Positions 1 to 7,315 of a stretch of 45,451 nt of DNA are shown here, piece by piece; the first letter of the stretch is position 1, and the number at the start of each line of letters is the position of its first letter. Source of the DNA: DASUTW01 sp035513995 (GTDB taxonomy: Bacteria; Actinomycetota; UBA4738; CALAEC01); assembly GCA_035513995.1 (NCBI GenBank), contig DATKBL010000047.1:1-45451 (forward strand), in the 5' to 3' direction. The notes under the pieces are model-generated. The model did not search any database, was not told the origin of the DNA, and saw only the letters and a program-made list of their open reading frames with translations. Position numbers and translations under genes: made by a program.

Positions 1-55
1 GCATTCAGCGCATTTCCACCTCCCTCTGGGCCGGGCCCCCCGACCCCCTCCGCGC

Positions 56-61
56 TACAGT
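56..61 (+). promoter_or_regulatory. -10 element, leaderless start of the lipoprotein gene
   Basis: TACAGT ends 6 bases before the ATG at 68. No Shine-Dalgarno fits between them, so transcription probably begins at or next to the A of the start codon. No clear -35 is visible. Confidence 0.55.
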
Positions 62-67
62 CCCTCC

Positions 68-382
68 ATGCGCGTCCTGCTCGTTCTCGGTCTTGCGCTG
101 ACCGCCGCGTGCTCCTCGTCGCCCGCGGGAGAGCGGGCTCCCGTCCCCCGAGAGGTCACAGGCGTGATCATCGACGTCGAGCGCGGCGACGCGGGCGCGA
201 TCACGGCCTTCACGGCGAGGGAGGATGGCGGCTCCACTTACGACATCCACATCGACCCGGCGCGCGACTACGGGTTCGACCTCGAGCATCTCGTGGAGCA
301 CCAGACGACCGGCGACCCGGTCATCGTCACCACCGAGGACCGAGACGGGACCGCCTACGCCTTCCAGATCATCGACGCCTAA
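68..382 (+). CDS. Small secreted lipoprotein of unknown function
   Basis: The 104-residue product begins with a short hydrophobic signal and a lipobox (LTAAC, Cys15), so it should be lipidated and anchored on the outer face of the membrane. The mature part (about 90 residues) is rich in Asp, Glu and Thr and looks like a small beta-rich domain; I recognise no family. The ATG at 68 is supported by the -10 box just upstream. The stop codon overlaps the stop of the convergent UPF0182 gene (shared bases 379-382), so the two transcripts must overlap at their 3' ends. Secretion is well supported; function is unknown. Confidence 0.75.
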   Translation: MRVLLVLGLALTAACSSSPAGERAPVPREVTGVIIDVERGDAGAITAFTAREDGGSTYDIHIDPARDYGFDLEHLVEHQTTGDPVIVTTEDRDGTAYAFQIIDA

Positions 383-3201
383 GAGCCGTCCTCGAGGCCG
401 GAGGCCTCCACCGCCGCGGCGATCGCCTCCTCCGCGAGATCGATCTCCCGCTGGTACTCGCCGAGGTTGCCCCGCTCCAGCGCCGCCTGGGCCAGGTCGA
501 AGTGGCGCTGGGCCTCGGCGAGCAGCTCCTGGATCGTCTGCGGGACGGGCTCTCCGGGCTCGGTGGGCTCCTCCGGGTCGGTGGGCTCCTCCGGCTCCTC
601 CTCCTCGAGCCCGAAGGCGCTGGCGAGCGCCTCCTCCAGCGTCGGCTCCATCACCACGGTGTCGCCGTTCACGACGACGACCCGCTGGAGCTCCGGGATC
701 GCGGACTCGGCCTGCGAGGACTCGAGGTACAGCGGCTGCACGTAGAGGAACGAGCGCCCGACCGGGATCGCGAGCAGGTCCCCGTAGATCACGTTGGAGC
801 CGAGCTGGTCGAGCAGGCTCACCTCACGGGCGATGTCCGTCTCCTGCGAGATGAAGGCCGCCACATTCTGCGGACCGGGGACGTTCCGCTCCAGGGGGAA
901 CTCGAACGACAGCATGCGGCCGTACTCGTCGGGATCGGAGACGGCGGCCATCCACGCCACCATGTTCGGGCGGTCGGCCGGCGTGAACGGGATGAAGAGC
1001 ATGAACCGCTCGCCGGCGGACTCCTCCCCCGGCACCGGGAGCAGGACGTAGTAGGGCTCGAGCGGCCGGGGCTCGATCTCGGGATCCTGGGCCACGATCG
1101 GCACCGCCCAGAAGTCCTCCTTCAGATAGAACTGGCCGGGCGCCGTCACGTGGTAGTTGGCGAACTGGGTGGCCTGCACCAGGAACATGTCCTCGGGGTA
1201 GCGGAAGTGCTCGCGGAGCTCCGGCGAGGCCTCCTCCAAGGGGGTGAAGAGGTCGGGGAAGACCTCCGCCCAGGCCTGGATCAGGGGGTCCTCCTCGTCG
1301 ATCAGGTAGTAGGTCGTCGTCCCCTCGTAGGCGTCCACGACCACCTTCACCGAGTTCCGGATGTAGTTGGCGCGACCCTGGAGGTTGTCGGCGGTGGGCC
1401 CCGCGAGGTCGATGATCTCCGAATACGGGTAGCGGTCGGTGGTCGTGTACGCGTCCCAGATCCACACGATGCGCCCGTCCACGATCGCCGAGTAGGGGTC
1501 GTGGTCGTAGCTGAGGAAGGGGGCGATCTTGGGGACCCGGGTGGGGATGTCGGTGTTGATGAGGATCCGGCTGTCCTCGTTCACCAGGCCCGAGATCAGC
1601 AAGTTGACGTCCCTGTACCGCCAGGCGAACGCCAGGCGACGGAAGAGGCCGCTCACCTCGATGCCGCCCTCGCCCTGGTAGTTCGTTCGGGCGAACTGGT
1701 TCGAGCCGACGGGGAAGTCGAGCTCGGGCTGGTCCGTGTTGACGAGGAGGTAGGGGACGTCGGAGCTCTCCCCGAAGTAGACGCGCGGCTGCTCCACGGT
1801 CCCGCTGAGTTCCCCGGCGGGAGGGATGTCCCGGAGCAGGAACCGCGGCGTTCCCGAGGTGGTGAGCTGATCGGCCCGGCTCACGGCCACCCCGTACCCA
1901 TGCGTGTACACGAGGTGGCGGTTCTGCCACGTCTGACCGCCGCCCTGGATGTTGTCCTGGTTGATCTCCCGCGGCGCGATCATCGTCAGGACCCTCTCCC
2001 CATCGATCTCGTAGCGATCGACGTCCACGTCCTCGAACTCGTAGTAGGGCCGGATCCGCTGGAGCTGGTGGTAGACCGATCGCAGCACCGCCGGGTTCCA
2101 GAGACGGATGTCCTCCACGGTGGCCCGATTCACCTCCAGCTCTTCGGGGGAGAGCTCGGGTTCCGCGGCGAAGGATTGGCTCTCGATCCGGTCCAGCCCG
2201 TAGGCGCGGCGCGTGAACTCGATGTTGCGGGCGATGAACTCTCGTTCGCGCTGTAGCTCCTGCGGGTCCACACGCAGTCGCTGGATCGCGGCGGGCCACA
2301 CGGCCCCCGCGAGCACGGAGGTCAGCACGAGCAGCCCCAACCCGATCGCCGGCAGCGCCCACCCCCGGAACCGGATGTTCACCAAGAACAGGACCGTCAC
2401 GATGATCGATATCACCACCAGGAGCTGCAGCGCCGGAAGCTGCGCGTTGATGTCCGTGTACGAGGCCCCCGTCACGGTGCCGCGCGGCGAGAGCAGCAGG
2501 TCGAACTGTCCCAGCCGGTAGCCCCACGCCCTGACCAGCACGATGAGCCCGAGGAGGACCGAGAGATGGGCCTTCACCTGCGGCGTCACCCGCTCAGCCA
2601 CCGCGCGGAACCGGATCCCGCCCCACAGGTAGTAGGCCGCCGCCGTCACCACGGTCACGGCCACCAGCGAGGAGAAGAGCCAGGACTGGATGAACAGGTG
2701 GAACGGCAGGGCCAGGGCATGGAAAGAGACGTCTCGCCCGAAGACGGGGTCGGTCACCCCGAAGGACACGCTCCCGGCCGCGCGCCACTGCTGGAAGGTC
2801 TCCCACTGCGCCGCGACGCCGGCCGCGGCGAAGAGCGCGAGCAGGATGGAGACCCCGAGCAGGAGCCATCGGGTGTAGGGCTCCAGGACGACCCTGTAGC
2901 GCTCCACCGCCTCCTCTCCGGGCGCGAACACCTGGTAGCGCGGCCGGATCGCCCGAGCGATCAGCAGGTTCGCGTAGAGGAGCACGAAGAAGAGGGCCCC
3001 GAACGCGGCCGCAAGGAAGATCCGCGACCAGAAGATGGTCCAGAACACGTTCGAGTAGCCGACCTCGCGGAACCAGAGGACGTCCGCGTAGAAGCCGGAG
3101 AGCGCCCCGAGCGCGACGACGAGGGCGAGGAGGGTCCCGCCGAGCCACAGCAGCCAGCGGCGTCTCGGCGCGCTCCCTCGGGGAGGTGGAGGACGGTCCA
3201 A
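379..3201 (-). CDS. UPF0182 family integral membrane protein
   Basis: The 940-residue product is of usual length for UPF0182. The first third holds about seven hydrophobic helices, beginning near residue 16 with a stretch that includes LLALVVALGALSGFY. A large extracytoplasmic domain follows, and the acidic tail contains repeated EEP/PTEPxEP segments and a final alpha-helical segment. The family's biochemical role is not established. It lies 26 bases downstream of the Lon-like protease gene on the same strand, an arrangement also found in Mycobacterium (Rv3194c-Rv3193c). The start is a TTG: no ATG or GTG occurs ahead of the first helix in this frame, and an extended -10 lies just upstream. 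The start is therefore the least certain point. Confidence 0.88.
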   Translation of the reverse strand: MDRPPPPRGSAPRRRWLLWLGGTLLALVVALGALSGFYADVLWFREVGYSNVFWTIFWSRIFLAAAFGALFFVLLYANLLIARAIRPRYQVFAPGEEAVERYRVVLEPYTRWLLLGVSILLALFAAAGVAAQWETFQQWRAAGSVSFGVTDPVFGRDVSFHALALPFHLFIQSWLFSSLVAVTVVTAAAYYLWGGIRFRAVAERVTPQVKAHLSVLLGLIVLVRAWGYRLGQFDLLLSPRGTVTGASYTDINAQLPALQLLVVISIIVTVLFLVNIRFRGWALPAIGLGLLVLTSVLAGAVWPAAIQRLRVDPQELQREREFIARNIEFTRRAYGLDRIESQSFAAEPELSPEELEVNRATVEDIRLWNPAVLRSVYHQLQRIRPYYEFEDVDVDRYEIDGERVLTMIAPREINQDNIQGGGQTWQNRHLVYTHGYGVAVSRADQLTTSGTPRFLLRDIPPAGELSGTVEQPRVYFGESSDVPYLLVNTDQPELDFPVGSNQFARTNYQGEGGIEVSGLFRRLAFAWRYRDVNLLISGLVNEDSRILINTDIPTRVPKIAPFLSYDHDPYSAIVDGRIVWIWDAYTTTDRYPYSEIIDLAGPTADNLQGRANYIRNSVKVVVDAYEGTTTYYLIDEEDPLIQAWAEVFPDLFTPLEEASPELREHFRYPEDMFLVQATQFANYHVTAPGQFYLKEDFWAVPIVAQDPEIEPRPLEPYYVLLPVPGEESAGERFMLFIPFTPADRPNMVAWMAAVSDPDEYGRMLSFEFPLERNVPGPQNVAAFISQETDIAREVSLLDQLGSNVIYGDLLAIPVGRSFLYVQPLYLESSQAESAIPELQRVVVVNGDTVVMEPTLEEALASAFGLEEEEPEEPTDPEEPTEPGEPVPQTIQELLAEAQRHFDLAQAALERGNLGEYQREIDLAEEAIAAAVEASGLEDGS

Positions 3202-3210
3202 AGCGAGGCC

Positions 3211-3219
3211 AGCCTATCA
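3211..3219 (-). promoter_or_regulatory. Extended -10 element ahead of the UPF0182 gene
   Basis: On the minus strand the sequence reads TGA-TAGGCT, an extended -10, ending 9 bases before the TTG at 3201. It could give the UPF0182 gene its own promoter in addition to read-through from the protease gene. Confidence 0.4.
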
Positions 3220-3227
3220 GACGAGTG

Positions 3228-4193
3228 TCAGGCGGCCCGTCGGAGGAAGCGGAGCACAGCCTCGACGTCCCCGACCGGCACCACATCGATATCGGTCGCC
3301 GCCGACCGCGCGTCCTCGAGGTTGTCCCTTGGCACGAGGAAGACCTCCGCGCCCGCGTCCATCGCCGCCCGCACCTTCTGCGCCACTCCGCCGACCGAGT
3401 ACACGTTCCCGGCGAGGTCGATCGCGCCCGTGCCCGCGATGTGCCTACCCATGACGAGGTCCTCCTCCGAGAGCAGGTCGTAGACGCCGAGGGTCCACAT
3501 CAGGCCGGCCGACGGCCCGCCGATCCGGCCGCTCTCGATCTCGACCTCGAAGGGGAACGACTCGATGAGGATCACGCCGATGATCGGACGGTCCTCCTCC
3601 TCGGAGACCCGCGGCCGGATCCGGACGCTCCGTTCTTCGCCTCCGGCCTCGACGGTGAAGGCGAGCGCCCGCCGCCCCCCGGTGGCGCGGATCTGCCGGG
3701 AGACGTCGTCGACGTCCTCCACGGGCTCGTCGTCCACCGACACGATCAGGTCGCCCGGGAACAGCTTCCCCGCCGCGGCCGACCCCTCGATCACATCCTG
3801 CACGAGCGCGCCGGTGCCGTGCTCCTCCGGATAGTCGGTGAGTTCGCTCGCGGCGATGCTGACGGCGGCGATCTTGCTCTCGTCCATCTGGGAGCGCGTG
3901 ATCTGCTCGTACTCGCGTTCGGTCCGCTCCCCGAGGATCGCCTCCTCGGGGACGAGCTGCACGGCCGGGTCCCATGCCGCCCACACCGCGTGGAAGACGG
4001 TGGCGCGAGGGATGCTCACCGTGGTGAGCAGGAGGCGCCCGCTGGGCTCGGTCACGCTCACGCCGTCGAGCTGGATCCGAGGGAAGACGTTCTCGGCCGA
4101 GCCGGGGCCCACGGCGAACATCCCGATGTCCACGAGAGCGAGCGCCGCCGCGAGCGAGACCGCCGGCAGGACGGAGAGGAGGAGACGACGCAT
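3228..4193 (-). CDS. PDZ domain-containing Lon-like serine protease (YlbL type)
   Basis: The 321-residue protein has an N-terminal hydrophobic anchor (residues 4-24), a PDZ domain (about 127-195) and a C-terminal Lon-type protease domain. The catalytic dyad of family S16 is visible: Ser228 in GGPSAG and Lys273 in GGVAQKV. No AAA domain is present, as expected for the membrane-anchored, ATP-independent Lon-like group, so it should act on the outer face of the membrane on envelope or secreted substrates. The ATG at 4193 is chosen because the reading frame upstream of it has no conserved character and a TACGAT box lies 7 bases upstream. UPF0182 follows on the same strand. Confidence 0.9.
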   Translation of the reverse strand: MRRLLLSVLPAVSLAAALALVDIGMFAVGPGSAENVFPRIQLDGVSVTEPSGRLLLTTVSIPRATVFHAVWAAWDPAVQLVPEEAILGERTEREYEQITRSQMDESKIAAVSIAASELTDYPEEHGTGALVQDVIEGSAAAGKLFPGDLIVSVDDEPVEDVDDVSRQIRATGGRRALAFTVEAGGEERSVRIRPRVSEEEDRPIIGVILIESFPFEVEIESGRIGGPSAGLMWTLGVYDLLSEEDLVMGRHIAGTGAIDLAGNVYSVGGVAQKVRAAMDAGAEVFLVPRDNLEDARSAATDIDVVPVGDVEAVLRFLRRAA

Positions 4194-4200
4194 CCGAGCA

Positions 4201-4206
4201 ATCGTA
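4201..4206 (-). promoter_or_regulatory. -10 element, leaderless start of the Lon-like protease gene
   Basis: TACGAT on the minus strand ends 7 bases before the ATG at 4193, with no Shine-Dalgarno. It probably drives the protease-UPF0182 pair. Confidence 0.55.
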
Positions 4207-4244
4207 CGCCGGTCGGCATGGAATCCCGCCACGTGGGAACATCG

Positions 4245-4535
4245 ATGGCCATGGAATTCGCGCTGCTGGTCGGGACCGCGGGCCTCGTCGGGTGGCTGCT
4301 CTGGCAGCTGACCGCCGGCGCCGGGGATACCGGGTGGGCCGACGTGGCCGATCTCGAGGCTCCCGCAGCCGACATCCGATCGCTGCACGCGACCCCCGAC
4401 GAGCGCTCCCACCCCGCGGTGGCCGCGACGCTGCTCGTGCTCTCGGTCCTGGTCTTGGCCTTCGGGGTGGCAGCGGGGACGTACTGGGCCGGGCGCTTCC
4501 TGTTCGCACAGCTCGGCCAGATGCTCGGGTTCTAG
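4245..4535 (+). CDS. Small two-helix membrane protein, unknown
   Basis: This protein of about 96 residues has one hydrophobic helix at the N terminus (FALLVGTAGLVGWLLWQL), a polar acidic middle of about 35 residues and a second helix near the C terminus (TLLVLSVLVLAFGVAAGTYW). I recognise no family. Start codons are possible at 4218, 4245 and 4251; 4245 is preferred because a GGGAA stretch lies 6-10 bases upstream and it starts the first helix cleanly. It diverges from the Lon-like protease and ends convergently with the DUF1028 gene, sharing the four bases CTAG at 4532-4535 for both stops. Coding is supported by codon-position GC bias and the membrane pattern; function is unknown. Confidence 0.65.
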   Translation: MAMEFALLVGTAGLVGWLLWQLTAGAGDTGWADVADLEAPAADIRSLHATPDERSHPAVAATLLVLSVLVLAFGVAAGTYWAGRFLFAQLGQMLGF

Positions 4536-5386
4536 CCAGGCGTCACGTCGCGGATCTCGTTCACGAGCGAACCGGAGATCAGCTCGTCGTCCCGGAGACG
4601 CCCCTCGAGGTTGTACTCACCCGCGAACCCCCCGATCGCGGCCCGGGTGGCGGCATCGTACTCGCCGTGGGCCTCACCCGAGTATCGGCCGAGCTCGCCC
4701 AGGCGGTGCTGGAGGTCGGCCACGAGGTCGGGGGTCGCCTCGAGCAGAGGGTCGTTCCGGACGAGCATCTCGCGGTCGTAGACCTCCACGAGCTCCGCCA
4801 GCTCGCCGACCGCGCCCGGATGGTCGTCGATCCGCAGATCCACGTATCGGTCCGTGTAGCCCCCGTACCCGCCGCCCACCCGGACCACGAGGATCGCGGC
4901 CGACTGCCGTCCTCGCCGGTCGCCCCCGGCCGCGTCCCCCGCCACGAGCGCCGCGAGCAGTCGATCGAGGAGGTCGCCGTCGGCGGTCTCGTACGCCTCG
5001 GCCATCGCCTCGACCACCTCGGGCCCGACCAGGATGTTCCCCTGGCACGCGAAGCCCTCCCCCACGTGCCCCCCGGCCCACTCCATGCACCCCTCACCCG
5101 TGAACGTGGCCACGAGACCCTGAGCGTCCACCACGCCCACCTGGCGCTGGGCCCGCCCCTCATCCTCGTCGAGCATCTGGCGAAGGGCGTCGTTCGCCTC
5201 GGCCCCGCCGTCCATCAGCTCGAGACCTCGCGGGCCGAACGACGTGTTCGCCCAGGATTGCGTGGCGACGGCCCCCACGCCGGCGCGGGCCCACGGGACG
5301 ACCGCCCCCACGGCCGGAAACTTCGAGGCGACCGCCACCCCCCAGTCGCCGGCCTCCAGGTCGCAGGCCACGATGGAGAACGTCAT
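4532..5386 (-). CDS. DUF1028 family protein with peptidoglycan-binding-like C-terminal domain
   Basis: The 284-residue product begins with MTFSIVACD, and residues up to about 200 match the DUF1028 family, whose fold is related to Ntn hydrolases; the conserved early blocks (GDWGVAVASKFPAVG, QSWANTSFGPRG) are present. The last 75 residues (PDLVADLQHRLGELG onward) look like the small peptidoglycan-binding-type domain that some family members carry. No enzymatic reaction is established for the family. The start overlaps the mreB stop by four bases (ATGA, 5383-5386), so the two are translated together and a job near the cell wall is plausible. The stop shares bases with the convergent small membrane protein gene. 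Confidence 0.87.
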   Translation of the reverse strand: MTFSIVACDLEAGDWGVAVASKFPAVGAVVPWARAGVGAVATQSWANTSFGPRGLELMDGGAEANDALRQMLDEDEGRAQRQVGVVDAQGLVATFTGEGCMEWAGGHVGEGFACQGNILVGPEVVEAMAEAYETADGDLLDRLLAALVAGDAAGGDRRGRQSAAILVVRVGGGYGGYTDRYVDLRIDDHPGAVGELAELVEVYDREMLVRNDPLLEATPDLVADLQHRLGELGRYSGEAHGEYDAATRAAIGGFAGEYNLEGRLRDDELISGSLVNEIRDVTPG

Positions 5387-6381
5387 CGCGCGAACAGCCC
5401 CGGGGCGTCGGCCGGGAGGTCGAGGCACTTCCCGGCGCCCAGCACGACCGTCTCGAGCGGCGAGTCGGTGAGGTGCACCGGCACCTCGCACTCCTGGGCG
5501 ATCCGCATGTCCAGCCCGCGCAGCAGCCCCCCGCCGCCGGTGAGGAACATGCCCCGCTCCAGCACATCGTGACCGAGCTCGGGCGCGCTCGAGGACAAGC
5601 AGTCGCGCGCGGCGTCCACGATGTGGGTGACCTGATCCGAGATGGCCTCGCGGATCTCCTCCTGGGTGAGCTGCACCTCCTTGGGCATCCCCGAGGTGAT
5701 CTCACGGCCTCGGACCTTGAAGGGCGGAAGGTCGCCGGCTGGGTACGCGGTACCGACCTCGAACTTCACCGTCTCGGACGCTCGCTCCCCGATCGCCAGC
5801 CCGTAGCGCTGGCGGAGGTAGAGCTGGATCGCCTCGTCGAGGTCGAAGCCGCCCACGCGCCTCGAGCGCGCCTCGACGATGCCCCCCATCGAGATCATCG
5901 CCACCTCGGTCGTGCCGCCGCCTACGTCCACGAGCAGGTTCCCGAGGGGCTCGTGGATCGGGAGGCCGGCCCCGATCGCTCCGGCCATCGGCTCCTCGAT
6001 CAGCTGGACCGACCTGGCGCCGCCCGAGGTCGTGGCCTCGCTCACCGCCCGCCGCTCCACCTCGGTGATCGCCGACGGGACGCACAGGAGCACCCGGGGC
6101 TTGTGAAAGCGGGTCGCGCCGACGCCCCGCAGGATCAGCCGCATCATCTGCGCGGTGAGCTCGTAGTCGGTGATGGCGCCGCTCCGGAGGGGACGGACGG
6201 CGACGATGTTGGCGGGGGTGCGCCCGATCATCTCCCAGGCCTCCTCGCCGACCGCCAGGACCGACCCGTCGCGCCCGTTCACGGCGAGCACGGTGGGCTG
6301 GTTGAGGATGATCCCCTCGTCCTGCGAGAAGACCAGCGTGTTCGCGGTCCCCAGGTCGATGGCAAGGTCGCCCGCGCGCAT
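5383..6381 (-). CDS. mreB: MreB/Mbl family rod-shape actin homologue
   Basis: The 332-residue protein has the usual MreB length. The ATP-binding landmarks of the actin fold are present: phosphate-1 motif DLGTANTLVF near residue 9, EEPMAGAIGAG, phosphate-2 motif VDVGGGTTEVA, and FLTGGGGLLRGLD near the end. MreB polymerises on the inner membrane face and guides lateral wall synthesis. The companions mreC, mreD, pbp2 and rodA are not next to it here; instead it is coupled to the DUF1028 gene by a 4-base overlap. The ATG at 6381 has a TAGAAT box 6 bases upstream. It may be the main MreB or a paralogue (Mbl, MreBH); the sequence alone does not decide. Confidence 0.93.
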   Translation of the reverse strand: MRAGDLAIDLGTANTLVFSQDEGIILNQPTVLAVNGRDGSVLAVGEEAWEMIGRTPANIVAVRPLRSGAITDYELTAQMMRLILRGVGATRFHKPRVLLCVPSAITEVERRAVSEATTSGGARSVQLIEEPMAGAIGAGLPIHEPLGNLLVDVGGGTTEVAMISMGGIVEARSRRVGGFDLDEAIQLYLRQRYGLAIGERASETVKFEVGTAYPAGDLPPFKVRGREITSGMPKEVQLTQEEIREAISDQVTHIVDAARDCLSSSAPELGHDVLERGMFLTGGGGLLRGLDMRIAQECEVPVHLTDSPLETVVLGAGKCLDLPADAPGLFAR

Positions 6382-6387
6382 CCGGCC

Positions 6388-6393
6388 ATTCTA
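6388..6393 (-). promoter_or_regulatory. -10 element, leaderless start of mreB
   Basis: TAGAAT on the minus strand ends 6 bases before the mreB ATG. There is no ribosome binding site between, so mreB-DUF1028 is probably read from a leaderless mRNA. Confidence 0.6.
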
Positions 6394-6436
6394 GCCCCGA
6401 CCCCCCGAAGGGCCCGGGTGGGCGGTTCGTCCGAGC

Positions 6437-7288
6437 TCAGGCGAGGGAGCCGCCGCTGGAGAGGTAGCGACCGGCGTCGGGCATGGCCCTGCTCGCCATG
6501 AAGACCGTCTTCGAGACGAGCCGAAGGCCCAGGCGGGTGACCTCCTGGAGGGCGGCCCAGTTCGTCGTCGGGACGACGAGGGTGACGTGCCCGGAGCCGG
6601 CGGCGATCCCCGCGCGCAGGAGCTCCCCCGTGTCGCGACCGTCCCGCACCGCGCCCGGCCCCAGCTTCCCGTCCGGCCAGGCGTAGAGGTAGCCGAGCGG
6701 ATCCTCTCCTCGACGCAGCGCGATCCCGCGGGCGTGCTCTCTGAGGAACGAGTGGTCCTCGGGCCGGGCGACGCCCCGGACCTCCCGGTCGAGCTCGTCC
6801 ACCCACGGGGCGTCGCCCGGCCCGAGCTCGGCGGTCTGGACGGCCTCCGCGGTGCCCGGTTTCCCCTCAAACTCCATCGCGTGCCAGACCGGGAACATCG
6901 ACCTCCGCATGTACAGGGTCTGCGCGCCGGGGAACGGGCTGGCCACCACGCTGAAGATCGAGGACCCGTGGCCCCATGCCAGCGCCTCGTCGAGGAGCGC
7001 CGACCCGATCCCTGAGCCGTGTCGTTCCGTCGCCACCCAGAGCTGCGAGAGGAACCAGACATCGTCGCGGACGATCGCCGAGGCGAACCCGACCGGCCCC
7101 GGGTCCTCGGCCACGAAGACAGCGCCCGTACGGTGGAGGTGACCGAGCGTGACCATCGAGGCCGCGGGGTCCGCGGGGAACTGGTGGAGGGTCTCGGGCT
7201 CGTAGCGGCGAGCCAGCCACTCGCGCCCGGAGATCTGGATCTCGGCCAGGGCGGGGAGGTCCGACTCGTCGGCGCGACGGATCCGCAT
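6437..7288 (-). CDS. GNAT family N-acetyltransferase with two GNAT-like lobes
   Basis: The 283-residue protein opens with MRIRRADESDLPALAEI, a typical GNAT beginning. The first lobe carries the acetyl-CoA-binding region around ATERHGSGIGSALLDEAL (about residues 87-104). The second half, with a long DELDREVRGV segment, looks like a degenerate second lobe. The substrate (amine, antibiotic, protein or tRNA) cannot be told. It diverges from the DUF2342 protease gene, and the two promoters appear to share bases (see 7299-7308). The ATG at 7288 is preferred over upstream starts because the upstream frame is antisense to the DUF2342 gene. Confidence 0.82.
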   Translation of the reverse strand: MRIRRADESDLPALAEIQISGREWLARRYEPETLHQFPADPAASMVTLGHLHRTGAVFVAEDPGPVGFASAIVRDDVWFLSQLWVATERHGSGIGSALLDEALAWGHGSSIFSVVASPFPGAQTLYMRRSMFPVWHAMEFEGKPGTAEAVQTAELGPGDAPWVDELDREVRGVARPEDHSFLREHARGIALRRGEDPLGYLYAWPDGKLGPGAVRDGRDTGELLRAGIAAGSGHVTLVVPTTNWAALQEVTRLGLRLVSKTVFMASRAMPDAGRYLSSGGSLA

Positions 7289-7298
7289 GACGAGGGCG

Positions 7299-7308
7299 AG
7301 CCTACAAT
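7299..7308. promoter_or_regulatory. Overlapping divergent -10 elements (bidirectional promoter)
   Basis: The plus strand reads TACAAT (7303-7308), 7 bases before the ATG at 7316. The minus strand reads TAGGCT (7304-7299), 10 bases before the ATG at 7288. The two hexamers share the TA at 7303-7304, so one open complex region may serve both directions. Confidence 0.5.
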
Positions 7309-7315
7309 GGGGTCC

